Assembly: GCA_030123565.1 (NCBI GenBank)
Contig: CP126122.1
Coordinates: forward strand, 186,001 to 250,000
Length of the DNA: 64,000 nt
Reading direction: 5' to 3'
Source of the DNA: Nitrospira sp.
Lineage (GTDB): Bacteria > Nitrospirota > Nitrospiria > Nitrospirales > Nitrospiraceae
Notes under the pieces: model-generated
What the model was told of the DNA's origin: nothing
Database searches by the model: none
The model's input: the letters and a program-made list of their open reading frames with translations, nothing else
Position numbers and translations under genes: made by a program
In this document: one piece after another, positions 45,211 to 54,497 of the stretch
Position numbering within the stretch: the stretch's first letter is position 1
How the letters are laid out: every line of letters begins with the position of its first letter

Positions 45211-46223
45211 GAGGTTTTCCGTAGGAGGGCCACTTGCTGGCCGATGTACTGCACGCAGTCGTTCAGTCCCTCGCCTGTGGCGGCGGAGATGGCGAAGAAG
45301 GGAAGCTTCCGTCGTCGGCAATAGGTGCGGAGCCGGTCGAGGCGTTCACCCGTGCCCTTGATGTCGAGCTTGGTGCCCACGACGGCAAAGGGACGGGCGG
45401 CGAGCGTTTCGTCGTAGGCCGTGAGTTCATGGCACATGACCTCAAGGCTCGTGACAGGGTCCTCCGCAGCCCATTCGGAAATGTCGACCACATGGAGCAG
45501 GAGGCTGGTGCGCTCGATGTGGCGGAGAAACTGAAATCCCAGCCCCTTGCCTTCGTGCGCCCCTTCGATCAGCCCCGGGATGTCGGCAATGACGAAGGCC
45601 TGCTCATCGGTCCACCGGACGACTCCCAGGTTGGGGGTAAGGGTGGTGAAGGGATAGTCGGCGATCTTGGGCTGCGCTGCGGAGACGGCGGCGATCAAAG
45701 TCGATTTCCCTGCGTTCGGGTAACCGACCAAGCCGACATCGGCCAGGAGTTTCAATTCGAGACGAAGGAACCGTTCTTCGCCGGGAGTGCCGGGCTCAAA
45801 GTGGGTCGGGACACGGTTGGTCGAGGTGGCGAAGTGAGAGTTGCCTCGGCCGCCCCGGCCGCCCTGCGCCACGACGCAGGATTCCCCGTCCACCGTGAGA
45901 TCGGCCAGGAGTTCCTGGCTCTCATCGTCGAAGATCATGGTCCCGACGGGAACAGGAATGCAGACATCGAGCCCCGTGCGTCCATGACAATTGCTGCCTC
46001 CGCCCGGCTCGCCGTTCTGAGCTTCGTAATGTTTCTGATATCGGAGATCCAGCAGGGTATTGAGGCGAGTCGTGGCCGTGACTGCCACGCTGCCGCCATG
46101 TCCGCCGTCTCCACCGTCTGGGCCCCCGCGCGGGACGAACTTTTCCCGGCGAAAACTGCAGGCGCCGTTGCCGCCTCGGCCGGCTTTCACGAGGATTCGA
46201 ACTTGATCGACGAAGGCAGACAT
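45192..46223 (-). CDS. obgE: Obg GTPase (CgtA)
   Basis: 343 residues. Obg domain first (MSAFVDQVRILVKAGRGGNGACSFRREKFVPRGGPDGGDGG), with glycine-rich repeats, then a GTPase domain: G1 GYPNAGKST, G3 DIPGLIEGAHEGKGLG, G4 GTKLD, G5 ISA. A 50S-assembly and stress-linked GTPase. It lacks the C-terminal OCT domain, a usual variant. The rplU-rpmA-obgE-proB order is a widespread conserved cluster. Confidence 0.97.
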   Translation of the reverse strand: MSAFVDQVRILVKAGRGGNGACSFRREKFVPRGGPDGGDGGHGGSVAVTATTRLNTLLDLRYQKHYEAQNGEPGGGSNCHGRTGLDVCIPVPVGTMIFDDESQELLADLTVDGESCVVAQGGRGGRGNSHFATSTNRVPTHFEPGTPGEERFLRLELKLLADVGLVGYPNAGKSTLIAAVSAAQPKIADYPFTTLTPNLGVVRWTDEQAFVIADIPGLIEGAHEGKGLGFQFLRHIERTSLLLHVVDISEWAAEDPVTSLEVMCHELTAYDETLAARPFAVVGTKLDIKGTGERLDRLRTYCRRRKLPFFAISAATGEGLNDCVQYIGQQVALLRKTSCETNS

Positions 46224-46350
46224 CGCGGCAATCTTCCGGCGTTGTGGTTATTCACGGGCAGCAGTATAACGTATTTGCCGACCACTGAGGGAGGCTGCGT
46301 GGGCGAAGGGTTCCTGTTCCGTGGGAACAACTGTGTGGACTGAGGAGGGG

Positions 46351-46614
46351 TTAGGCCTTCGCCGTGGCCGGATAGACACTGACCTTCGAACGTCCGCGGC
46401 CACCTTCGAACTTGACCACTCCGGTCACGCAGGCGAAGAGGGTGTGGTCACGACCGAGGCCGACATTGAACCCCGGGAAAAATTTCGTTCCGCGCTGGCG
46501 GACGATGATGGAACCGGCCTTGACCGTTTCTCCGCCGTAGGCCTTGACGCCGAGGTATTGTGGGTTGCTGTCGCGACCGTTCCTTGTCGAACCGCCGCCT
46601 TTGTTTGTTGCCAT
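46351..46614 (-). CDS. rpmA: Ribosomal protein bL27
   Basis: 87 residues. [61 protein letters not shown] is standard bL27, without the Firmicute-type N-terminal extension. Its flexible N-terminus reaches the peptidyl-transferase centre of the 50S subunit. Twenty-one bases after rplU, with a ribosome binding site GGGGAG. Confidence 0.98.
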   Translation of the reverse strand: MATNKGGGSTRNGRDSNPQYLGVKAYGGETVKAGSIIVRQRGTKFFPGFNVGLGRDHTLFACVTGVVKFEGGRGRSKVSVYPATAKA

Positions 46615-46635
46615 GGCGAACTCCCCTTCGAGCCG

Positions 46636-46950
46636 TTACTTCGTTTCGATCTCAGTGACCCGCAGCTGGGTAAAGCCCTGCCGGTGGCCCCTGGTTCGGC
46701 GATAATTCTTGCGGCGCTTTTTCTTGAAGACCGTGATCGATCTGGTGCGTCCCTGACGGATGATTTCCGCCGTCACGCGCGCACCGGCGACGACCGGCTG
46801 ACCGACAACCAGCCCACTGTCTCCATGCAGCAACCGGACCCTATCGAGGTGGATGGAGTGACCGACGTCGCCGGGGAGCGACTCCACTTGGAGCACCGTT
46901 CCCGCTTCCACTCGATACTGTTTTCCACCTGTTTCAATGATAGCGTACAT
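46636..46950 (-). CDS. rplU: Ribosomal protein bL21
   Basis: 104 residues from ATG at 46950 (MYAIIETGGKQYRVEAG), with GAGGAGAAGG just ahead. Conserved bL21 features: GKQYRVEAGTVLQVESLP, VTVFKKKRRKNYRRTRGHRQGFTQLRVTEI. Binds 23S rRNA. First gene of the cluster; divergent from ilvE, so the 213-base gap should hold both promoters. Confidence 0.98.
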   Translation of the reverse strand: MYAIIETGGKQYRVEAGTVLQVESLPGDVGHSIHLDRVRLLHGDSGLVVGQPVVAGARVTAEIIRQGRTRSITVFKKKRRKNYRRTRGHRQGFTQLRVTEIETK

Positions 46951-47163
46951 GTTCGTCCTTCTCCTCATCAGCAGAACGTGAGTCTCTATCATAGCGGTGA
47001 AGAGAGTGTCAAGGTAAAGTGCATGGGGGCGGCGCGAGGTATTTCGGTTTGGAAGCTGAACGGAATGGAGAACTGCCCGGACAAATGCGGAGTCAGGGTG
47101 AAGGGAGTCGCCGAGGGTGGTGTTCGTGAGCCGTTGTCTTGACGGTTATCGCAAGGCGCTGTT

Positions 47164-48090
47164 ATGATCCCGCGCATGTTGCAAGCCAGCGAAAAAATAT
47201 GGATGGATGGAAAATTCGTCGCCTGGGCTGATGCCCAGGTGCATGTGCTCACCCACTCGCTCCACTACGGATTGGCGGCATTCGAGGGGATTCGTTGTTA
47301 CAAGGGCAAGGGCGGGTCGGCCGTCTTCAGGTTGCCCGAGCATGTGAATCGCCTCTTCGAATCGGCTCACATTGCCATGATGGAGATGCCCTATGACAAG
47401 AAGCAACTGTTCGACGCCATCGTCGAGACGGTGAGGATCAATCGGTTGGAGGCCTGTTACATTCGTCCGCTGGTCTATATCGGGTACGGTGCCATGGGGC
47501 TCTATCCAGGCGAAAACCCCATCAAGGTGTGCATTGCCGCCTGGAAATGGGGGACGTACCTGGGGGACGAGGCCTTGACCAAGGGGATTCGTGCGCGGGT
47601 CTCTTCATTTACGCGCCACCATGTGAACGTCTCCATGACGCGCGGAAAAATATCCGGCTACTATGTGAATTCTATCCTCGCCAAACGCGAGGTGAAGGCT
47701 GATGGCTATGATGAGGCCATCATGCTCGATCCTGAAGGGTATGTGGCCGAAGGCACGGGAGAAAATGTGTTCATCGTGAGGCACGGCGTCCTGAAGACGA
47801 CCCCATTGACTTCGATCCTCGAAGGCATCACGCGAAACTCCATCATTCAGCTTGCCAAGGAACGTAATATCCCAGTGATCGAGGAGCGATTCACGCGCGA
47901 CGAGATGTACGTGGCGGATGAGGTGTTCGTCACGGGAACCGCTGCTGAACTCACGCCCGTGACGGAAATCGACCGACGACGGATCGGCACCGGGAGGCCA
48001 GGTCCGATTACGCAGGCACTACAGAAAACATTTTTTGAGATTGTCGGCGGGACTGATTCCTCCCATCGTCACTGGTTGACTGCCGTCTAA
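47164..48090 (+). CDS. ilvE: Branched-chain amino acid aminotransferase
   Basis: 308 residues (a second in-frame ATG lies at 47176). PLP fold type IV. KIWMDGKFVAWADAQVHVLTHSLHYGLAAFEGIRCYKG, the catalytic Lys162 in RGKISGYYVNSILAKREVKADGYDEAIMLDPEGYVAEGTGENVF, and GTAAELTPVTEIDRRRIG identify it. Last step of Val/Leu/Ile synthesis. D-amino-acid or 4-amino-4-deoxychorismate lyase relatives share the fold but the RGKISGYYVNS and TAAELTPV pieces favour IlvE. Confidence 0.95.
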   Translation: MIPRMLQASEKIWMDGKFVAWADAQVHVLTHSLHYGLAAFEGIRCYKGKGGSAVFRLPEHVNRLFESAHIAMMEMPYDKKQLFDAIVETVRINRLEACYIRPLVYIGYGAMGLYPGENPIKVCIAAWKWGTYLGDEALTKGIRARVSSFTRHHVNVSMTRGKISGYYVNSILAKREVKADGYDEAIMLDPEGYVAEGTGENVFIVRHGVLKTTPLTSILEGITRNSIIQLAKERNIPVIEERFTRDEMYVADEVFVTGTAAELTPVTEIDRRRIGTGRPGPITQALQKTFFEIVGGTDSSHRHWLTAV

Positions 48091-48225
48091 GATTCCGCTC
48101 TACTTCGTTTTCCTCAACGACCATACCTGTCACAAAAATCCGCGCAGGTCGACGAAGCCGGCGTGCTTCCGGTTGCGGCGGTGTCCCACGCGATCAAGAG
48201 AGAAACGAACCGAGGCTCTGAGGCT

Positions 48226-48591
48226 CTAGTGAGAACCTTCGCCGCTGGGATGGGACTCGGTGGCGGAAGGTTTGGCGTTGTCTTTGGTGTTGTCCGCTGG
48301 CGTTGAACTTGGAGTGGTCGCGGCCGGCTTCTTGTTCAAATCGATGACGGTGGAGGAAAAGTTCCGGTCCTTGGCAAGGATGGCCAGGGTTAACGAGGTG
48401 AACATGAACACGAAGGCCGTGACGACGGTGAACTTGCTGAGGAAGTTCGCAGGGCCGCGACTGCCGAAGACCGTTTGGCTCGAACCGCCGAATGCCGCTC
48501 CGATTTCAGCTCCCTTGCCTGATTGCAGCAGGATCGCGCCGATCATCAGCAGGCACACGATGACATGAACGATGACGAGTAAGGTATACAT
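48226..48591 (-). CDS. secG: Protein translocase subunit SecG
   Basis: 121 residues. Two hydrophobic helices (TLLVIVHVIVCLLMIGAILLQSG and LSKFTVVTAFVFMFTSLTLAIL) with the linker GKGAEIGAAFGGSSQTVFGSRGPANF typical of SecG. The C-terminal 40 residues are Thr/Pro/Lys-rich (ATTPSSTPADNTKDNAKPSA). Component of the SecYEG channel. It follows tpiA by six bases, a frequent tpiA-secG pairing. Confidence 0.95.
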   Translation of the reverse strand: MYTLLVIVHVIVCLLMIGAILLQSGKGAEIGAAFGGSSQTVFGSRGPANFLSKFTVVTAFVFMFTSLTLAILAKDRNFSSTVIDLNKKPAATTPSSTPADNTKDNAKPSATESHPSGEGSH

Positions 48592-48597
48592 CTTGGG

Positions 48598-49377
48598 TTA
48601 GGTCGAGGTGGGTCTGGACCCGAGAGCGACCGAGATGAGTGTAGCAAAAGAGACCGGATCTAAACAAGCCCCGCCCACGAGCGCGCCGTCGATTTCTTCG
48701 GAAACGAGAAAGTCGGCAATATTCTGCGGTGTGACGCTCCCTCCATAGAGAATGCGGACCCTGCTGCCGCTGTCCGTTCCGCTGAGTCCATCGATGGTAC
48801 GGCGGATCAACCGATGGATCGGAACGGCCTGATCGGACGATGCGGCCCGGCCCGTCCCAATGGCCCAGACCGGCTCGTAGGCGATCGTGATGCCTTCAAG
48901 TGATGTCGCTTCAATCCCTGCAAAGCCGGCACGCAGTTGTCGTTGGATGACGATGTCGGTATTGCCGGCGTCGCGGTCCTGGAGGGTTTCTCCCACGCAA
49001 AGGATCGGCTGAAGCCCATGCCGGATCGCTGCCAGCACTTTTTTGTTGGTCCAGGCGTCTTGCTCTCCGAAGTATTGCCGCCGCTCAGAGTGGCCGATGA
49101 GGACGAAGTGGCAGCCGAGGTCTTTCAGCATCGCGCCGGACACTTCGCCGGTGAAGGCTCCCTTTTCCTCCCAATAGAGGTTTTGCGCGCCGAGCAGGAA
49201 GAGAGGGGAAGAACCGAGCGCGTCGCGGACGGCCTGCAATGCGGTAAACGGAGGGGTGAGGCCGACCTGGATACCGGCGGTGCTTGAAACCTGTCGGAGC
49301 AATTCGCGAACGAACGCCGCCGCCTCAGAAGCGGTTTTGTTCATTTTCCAGTTGCCGACAAGAAAGCGCGTTCTCAC
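48598..49377 (-). CDS. tpiA: Triosephosphate isomerase
   Basis: 259 residues from GTG at 49377 (VRTRFLVGNWKMNK), chosen because GAGGAT lies nine bases ahead; the longer frame upstream is unlike the family. Key residues: NWKMNK, catalytic His in VLIGHSERR, catalytic Glu in AYEPVWAIGTG, and the loop GGSVTPQNI. Interconverts glyceraldehyde-3-phosphate and DHAP. Confidence 0.96.
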   Translation of the reverse strand: MRTRFLVGNWKMNKTASEAAAFVRELLRQVSSTAGIQVGLTPPFTALQAVRDALGSSPLFLLGAQNLYWEEKGAFTGEVSGAMLKDLGCHFVLIGHSERRQYFGEQDAWTNKKVLAAIRHGLQPILCVGETLQDRDAGNTDIVIQRQLRAGFAGIEATSLEGITIAYEPVWAIGTGRAASSDQAVPIHRLIRRTIDGLSGTDSGSRVRILYGGSVTPQNIADFLVSEEIDGALVGGACLDPVSFATLISVALGSRPTST

Positions 49378-49417
49378 GAAACGTCTATCCTCGTGAAAGG
49401 GAATGGGGGTGTTGTGG

Positions 49418-50617
49418 CTACGATTGGCGATTGGGGAGTGCCGCAAGACCGGGAAGCGTCTTGCCTTCGAGCAGTTCGAGGGCTGCGCCACCACCGGTTG
49501 AGATGAACGAGATGCTTTCGGATTCCCCGGCACGATGGATGGCGAGCGCCGTTTCGCCTCCGCCGACGATGGTCAGTGCATAGGCATTGGCCACAGAATG
49601 GGCCATCGCAAGGGTGCCCCTGGCGAAGGCATCGACTTCGAACATGCCCATCGGACCATTCCAGAGAATGGTCTTGGCGTCCTGAACGGCCTCTGAGAAC
49701 AGCTTGACGGACGCAGGTCCGATGTCAAGTCCGTACCATCCCTTGGGAATCTCCTGGACCGGGACGATCTTCGTTTCGGCGCCCGGCTCCCGGCTTGCCG
49801 CGACGACGCAATCCACCGGAAGGTAGAATTTCACGCCGCTGGAAAAGGCATGGTCTTGGACGCCTTTGGCGAAGTCGAGCATGTCGTTTTCGACCAGGGA
49901 GTTACCGATCTCAAGCCCCATGGCCTTCAAAAACGTAAAGGCCATGCCGCCGCCGATGATGACCTTGTCGACTTTTTTCCCGAGGTTCTCGATCACCCCG
50001 ATTTTCCCGGATACTTTCGCCCCGCCGAGAATGGCGACGAACGGACGGACCGGATTTTCAACCGCCCCCTCCAAGTATTCGATTTCTTTCTTCAGCAGGT
50101 ACCCGGCTGCTGCTTCGGGAATGAATTTGGTGATGCCGACCGTGGAGGCGTGGGCGCGATGGGCGGCACCGAACGCGTCATTGATGTACACATCAGCCAG
50201 GGAGGCCAGGGCCTTGGAGAATCCATCGTCGTTGTTCTCCTCTCCCGCATGGAAGCGAAGGTTTTCCAACAACATGACATCGCCCGGCTTCATCTTGGCG
50301 ACGAGGCCTTCGACGGCGGACCCGATGCAGTCCGGGGCGAAAATCACTTCCTTGCCGAGCAGGCGCTGCAAGCGCTTTGCGACCGGCGCCAGGCTGAATT
50401 TGGGGTCGAATTTTCCTTTGGGGCGACCGAGGTGCGAGCAGAGAATGACCTTGGCGCCCTCATCGACGGCGCGATTGATGGTCGGGAGGGTGGAGCGGAT
50501 CCTGGTATCGTCGGTAATCTGCAGCGAATCATCGAGCGGGACATTATAGTCGGCGCGAATGATGACGCGTTTCCCGCGAAGTTGGACATCCTCGATGATT
50601 CGTTTCCGAAGATTCAT
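49418..50617 (-). CDS. pgk: Phosphoglycerate kinase
   Basis: 399 residues. Typical features: RVIIRADYNVPLDDSLQITDDTRIRSTLPTI, CSHLGRPKG, ENLRFHAGEE, FAILGGAKVSGKIGVIENL, GPMGMFEVDAFARGT and the C-terminal SFISTGGGAALELLEGKTLPG. Transfers phosphate from 1,3-BPG to ADP. It lies 53 bases after gap. Confidence 0.98.
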   Translation of the reverse strand: MNLRKRIIEDVQLRGKRVIIRADYNVPLDDSLQITDDTRIRSTLPTINRAVDEGAKVILCSHLGRPKGKFDPKFSLAPVAKRLQRLLGKEVIFAPDCIGSAVEGLVAKMKPGDVMLLENLRFHAGEENNDDGFSKALASLADVYINDAFGAAHRAHASTVGITKFIPEAAAGYLLKKEIEYLEGAVENPVRPFVAILGGAKVSGKIGVIENLGKKVDKVIIGGGMAFTFLKAMGLEIGNSLVENDMLDFAKGVQDHAFSSGVKFYLPVDCVVAASREPGAETKIVPVQEIPKGWYGLDIGPASVKLFSEAVQDAKTILWNGPMGMFEVDAFARGTLAMAHSVANAYALTIVGGGETALAIHRAGESESISFISTGGGAALELLEGKTLPGLAALPNRQS

Positions 50618-50670
50618 GGCAGATCCTCAATCCTCTTGTCCGTGGATGGAGCGGCGGTCCTCAGGCCGGG

Positions 50671-51690
<1,020 letters not shown>

Positions 51691-51846
51691 TCAGGAATTA
51701 AGCGGGTTGAACAGAGTGGGTCTGGGGCGATAGTACTGAGCGACCACCTGTGTGTCAAGCGTACAAAAAGAAGAAATGGTCGTCTTGCCTGGACCTGGGG
51801 GGTCGGGTAGAGTCTGGCGATCTGAACATCAACCGGTCTGTGGTGC

Positions 51847-54282
51847 GTGATGCAATCTGAAAGACTTCAGCGTGAGGCGGCCAAGGTGTTGGAGTGGACC
51901 AAGCTGTTGGAGGTGTTGGCTTCTTACGCCCAATCGACGGTCGGTGCGGAAGAATGCCGGTCGTTGCAGTTGGCACAAGACCTTCGAGGGGCGCAATTAC
52001 GCCGGCAGGAAACCTCCGACATGCTGCTGTTGCGCGCCGGCGCCGATCCCTTTCCCCTGCTCCGGTTTCCCGACGTGACGGACCTGTTGGGACGTGCAAC
52101 CAAGGGTGCCTGTTTAGAAGCCCATGAGCTGCGGGATATCGCGCTGGTGCTGGAGTTGATCGAGGACGTGCAGCGCTATCTCTTGCATCACCAGGCCGAT
52201 GCGCCGACCCTGGGTGCGATGGCGGCACAATTCGGGCCGGTGGGCTGGTACCGCCGGCTCACGGTAGCATTGCATGCCGCGATCGACCCGGATGGGTCCA
52301 TGCGGGAATCGGCCAGTCCCGAATTGCAGCGGCTGATGCATCGCGCCAACGATCTCAAGCAGCACATGCGGTACCGCCTCGACCAGATCCTGCATTCGCG
52401 CCGCTACGAAGAGGTGCTGCAGGAAGACTATTTCGCGCAGCGCGAAGGACGGTATGTCGTCCCGATCAAGGCCGACATGCAGGGTAGGATCCCCGGCATC
52501 GTGCACGATGTGTCGGCGAGCGGGGCCACGGTATTTCTGGAACCGCGTGAACTCGTGGACCTCAACAACTCCATCAAGGTGGTGGATCTGGACGTGGAGC
52601 GAGAGGTGCGGAGGATCTTGCGGGAGCTCTCGGCGCTGATTGTTCCCCATGCGGCGACGATCGCCGACGGCTTGGCGCTGCTCGGACAACTCGATGCCGT
52701 CTCGGCCAAGGCGGAGTTGAGCCGGCGGCTGCAAGCGGTGCCGCCGCATCTCAACGACGAGGGCCGTATCCTGCTCAAACAGGCGCGACATCCGTTCCTC
52801 GTGCTGACCAAAGAACGGGTCGTGGCGAACGACTTGCTGTTCGATGAAACTGTGCAGGTGCTGATTATTTCCGGTCCCAACACCGGCGGGAAAACCGTCG
52901 TCCTCAAGTTGCTCGGGCTGTTCTCCCTGATGGTGCGCTGCGGTCTGCATCTGCCCTGTGCGCCTGACTCGGAGATGGCCGTCTTTCCATCGATCTACGC
53001 CGACATCGGCGATGCGCAGGACTTGGCGCGGGACCTGTCCAGTTTTTCGGCCCACATCACCCAGATGGTGCAACTCCTGAAAGAAATTTCCAATGGAGCG
53101 GATGCCGACGTCGAGCCTGGGCCGCGGCACCCAGGGCGGGCCTTGGTGTTGCTGGATGAACCGGTGACCTCCACGGATCCCGCCGAGGGTGCCGCGCTGG
53201 CGAGTGCGTTGCTTTGTCGATTGGCGGCGGCGGGAGTCAAGGTGGTGGCCACGACGCACTACAGTCTGTTGAAGGGCCTGGCCCAAGAAACGCCTGGTTT
53301 CGCCAATGCGAGCGTGGAATTCAATTTGGACAGCCTCTCGCCGACCTATCGGTTGATCTCCGGGCAGCCGGGCGGATCGGCGGCGATCGAGATCGCCGGG
53401 CGTCTGGGTATGGACCAGTCCCTGCTGCAGGATGCCCGTGCGCGTCTGCAGGGGCACAATCGGGTGCTGGAGACCCTGCTGAATGATTTGCAGGACAAAC
53501 AGCGGCGGCTGAGCGAGGACATGGCTGCTGCGAGCCTGGCGAAGCAAGCCGCCGAACAGGCGGCGCGGGAGGCCCGGCAAATGTTGGCGTTCTTGCAAGA
53601 GTCGGAACGGAACGAGCGGCAGGGGTTGAAGAAGAAACTGTCCCAAGAATTTCAACGTGCCAGGGCGGCGGTCCAGGCGACCCTCGATGAGTTGAAGCGC
53701 GAGCAAAAACTGCTCAAGGCCAAAGAGGCCAAGGTTCGACTCATTGAATTGGAGCAGGAGGTCACGCGTGAGGTGGGGGAGCCTCAGGAGCCGATTCCTG
53801 TGGAGCAATTGTTGGTCGGCGATGCGGTGGAGGTCGTCGGGTTGGGGATGACCGGGACGCTGCTCGAAAGTCCGCAAGGAAAAAAGCGGGTACGGTTGAA
53901 AGTCGGAGAAGGGGAAATCCTGGCCAACGTGGCGAGCCTGGCAGGGATCGCACGGACCCCGCAGCCTTCCCGAAGCGATCCGAACAAAGGATCCTCAGCC
54001 CCGCCGAGACGAGGCAGCCAGGCGCCGGCGCCGGAGGATATTCAGGAAACATTCGATGTGCGCGGCAGGACGGCGGACGAGGCCCTGGATGTCGTGGTAG
54101 CCGGCCTCGATCGTGCCACCCTGGGCGGGAGTCCGTTCGTGCGCATCATTCATGGCCATGGGACCGGCCGGCTCAAGGCCGCATTGCGCGAGTATTTGAA
54201 GGCCTCCCCCTACGTCGTAACCTTCAGACCGGGCGATCGCGCAGAGGGGGGTGACGGGGTCACGATTGTGGCGTTACGATGA
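51847..54282 (+). CDS. mutS2: MutS2-family ATPase/nuclease
   Basis: 811 residues from GTG at 51847 (an ATG follows immediately). The MutS core has Walker A GPNTGGKT at 343-350, Walker B ALVLLDEPVTSTDPAEGAAL, and a long coiled-coil clamp region (RARAAVQATLDELKREQKLLKAKEAKVRLIELEQE). The C-terminal Smr domain (TFDVRGRTADEALDVVVAGLDRA...IIHGHGTGRLKAALREYL) is complete with HGxGTG. MutS2 binds collided ribosomes or branched DNA and limits recombination; it lacks the mismatch-recognition domain I. It is divergent from gap. Confidence 0.95.
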   Translation: MMQSERLQREAAKVLEWTKLLEVLASYAQSTVGAEECRSLQLAQDLRGAQLRRQETSDMLLLRAGADPFPLLRFPDVTDLLGRATKGACLEAHELRDIALVLELIEDVQRYLLHHQADAPTLGAMAAQFGPVGWYRRLTVALHAAIDPDGSMRESASPELQRLMHRANDLKQHMRYRLDQILHSRRYEEVLQEDYFAQREGRYVVPIKADMQGRIPGIVHDVSASGATVFLEPRELVDLNNSIKVVDLDVEREVRRILRELSALIVPHAATIADGLALLGQLDAVSAKAELSRRLQAVPPHLNDEGRILLKQARHPFLVLTKERVVANDLLFDETVQVLIISGPNTGGKTVVLKLLGLFSLMVRCGLHLPCAPDSEMAVFPSIYADIGDAQDLARDLSSFSAHITQMVQLLKEISNGADADVEPGPRHPGRALVLLDEPVTSTDPAEGAALASALLCRLAAAGVKVVATTHYSLLKGLAQETPGFANASVEFNLDSLSPTYRLISGQPGGSAAIEIAGRLGMDQSLLQDARARLQGHNRVLETLLNDLQDKQRRLSEDMAAASLAKQAAEQAAREARQMLAFLQESERNERQGLKKKLSQEFQRARAAVQATLDELKREQKLLKAKEAKVRLIELEQEVTREVGEPQEPIPVEQLLVGDAVEVVGLGMTGTLLESPQGKKRVRLKVGEGEILANVASLAGIARTPQPSRSDPNKGSSAPPRRGSQAPAPEDIQETFDVRGRTADEALDVVVAGLDRATLGGSPFVRIIHGHGTGRLKAALREYLKASPYVVTFRPGDRAEGGDGVTIVALR

Positions 54283-54497
54283 ACCGAGGGCAGGGGCCTA
54301 TGTTCAGCGGCGGAATTTTTGTATGCTTATGCTGAAGAGGGCGCAGTTGGATATTCGCGGTCTGAGCTGTGAAATGTGTGGAGTGTGACATGACGTAAAC
54401 TCTCCTGCGAGTCGGCCATGATTCTCCGGCGAGAAGAGATCGCTCTCCGACCGGGCCGGAATCGGTCGAACCGCTGTTCTTCCCATGGCCTGCCGCT

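Noticed and set aside
51847-54282. MutS mismatch-repair protein
   Set aside because: The N-terminal mismatch-binding domain is absent and the C-terminal Smr domain is present, so this is MutS2.
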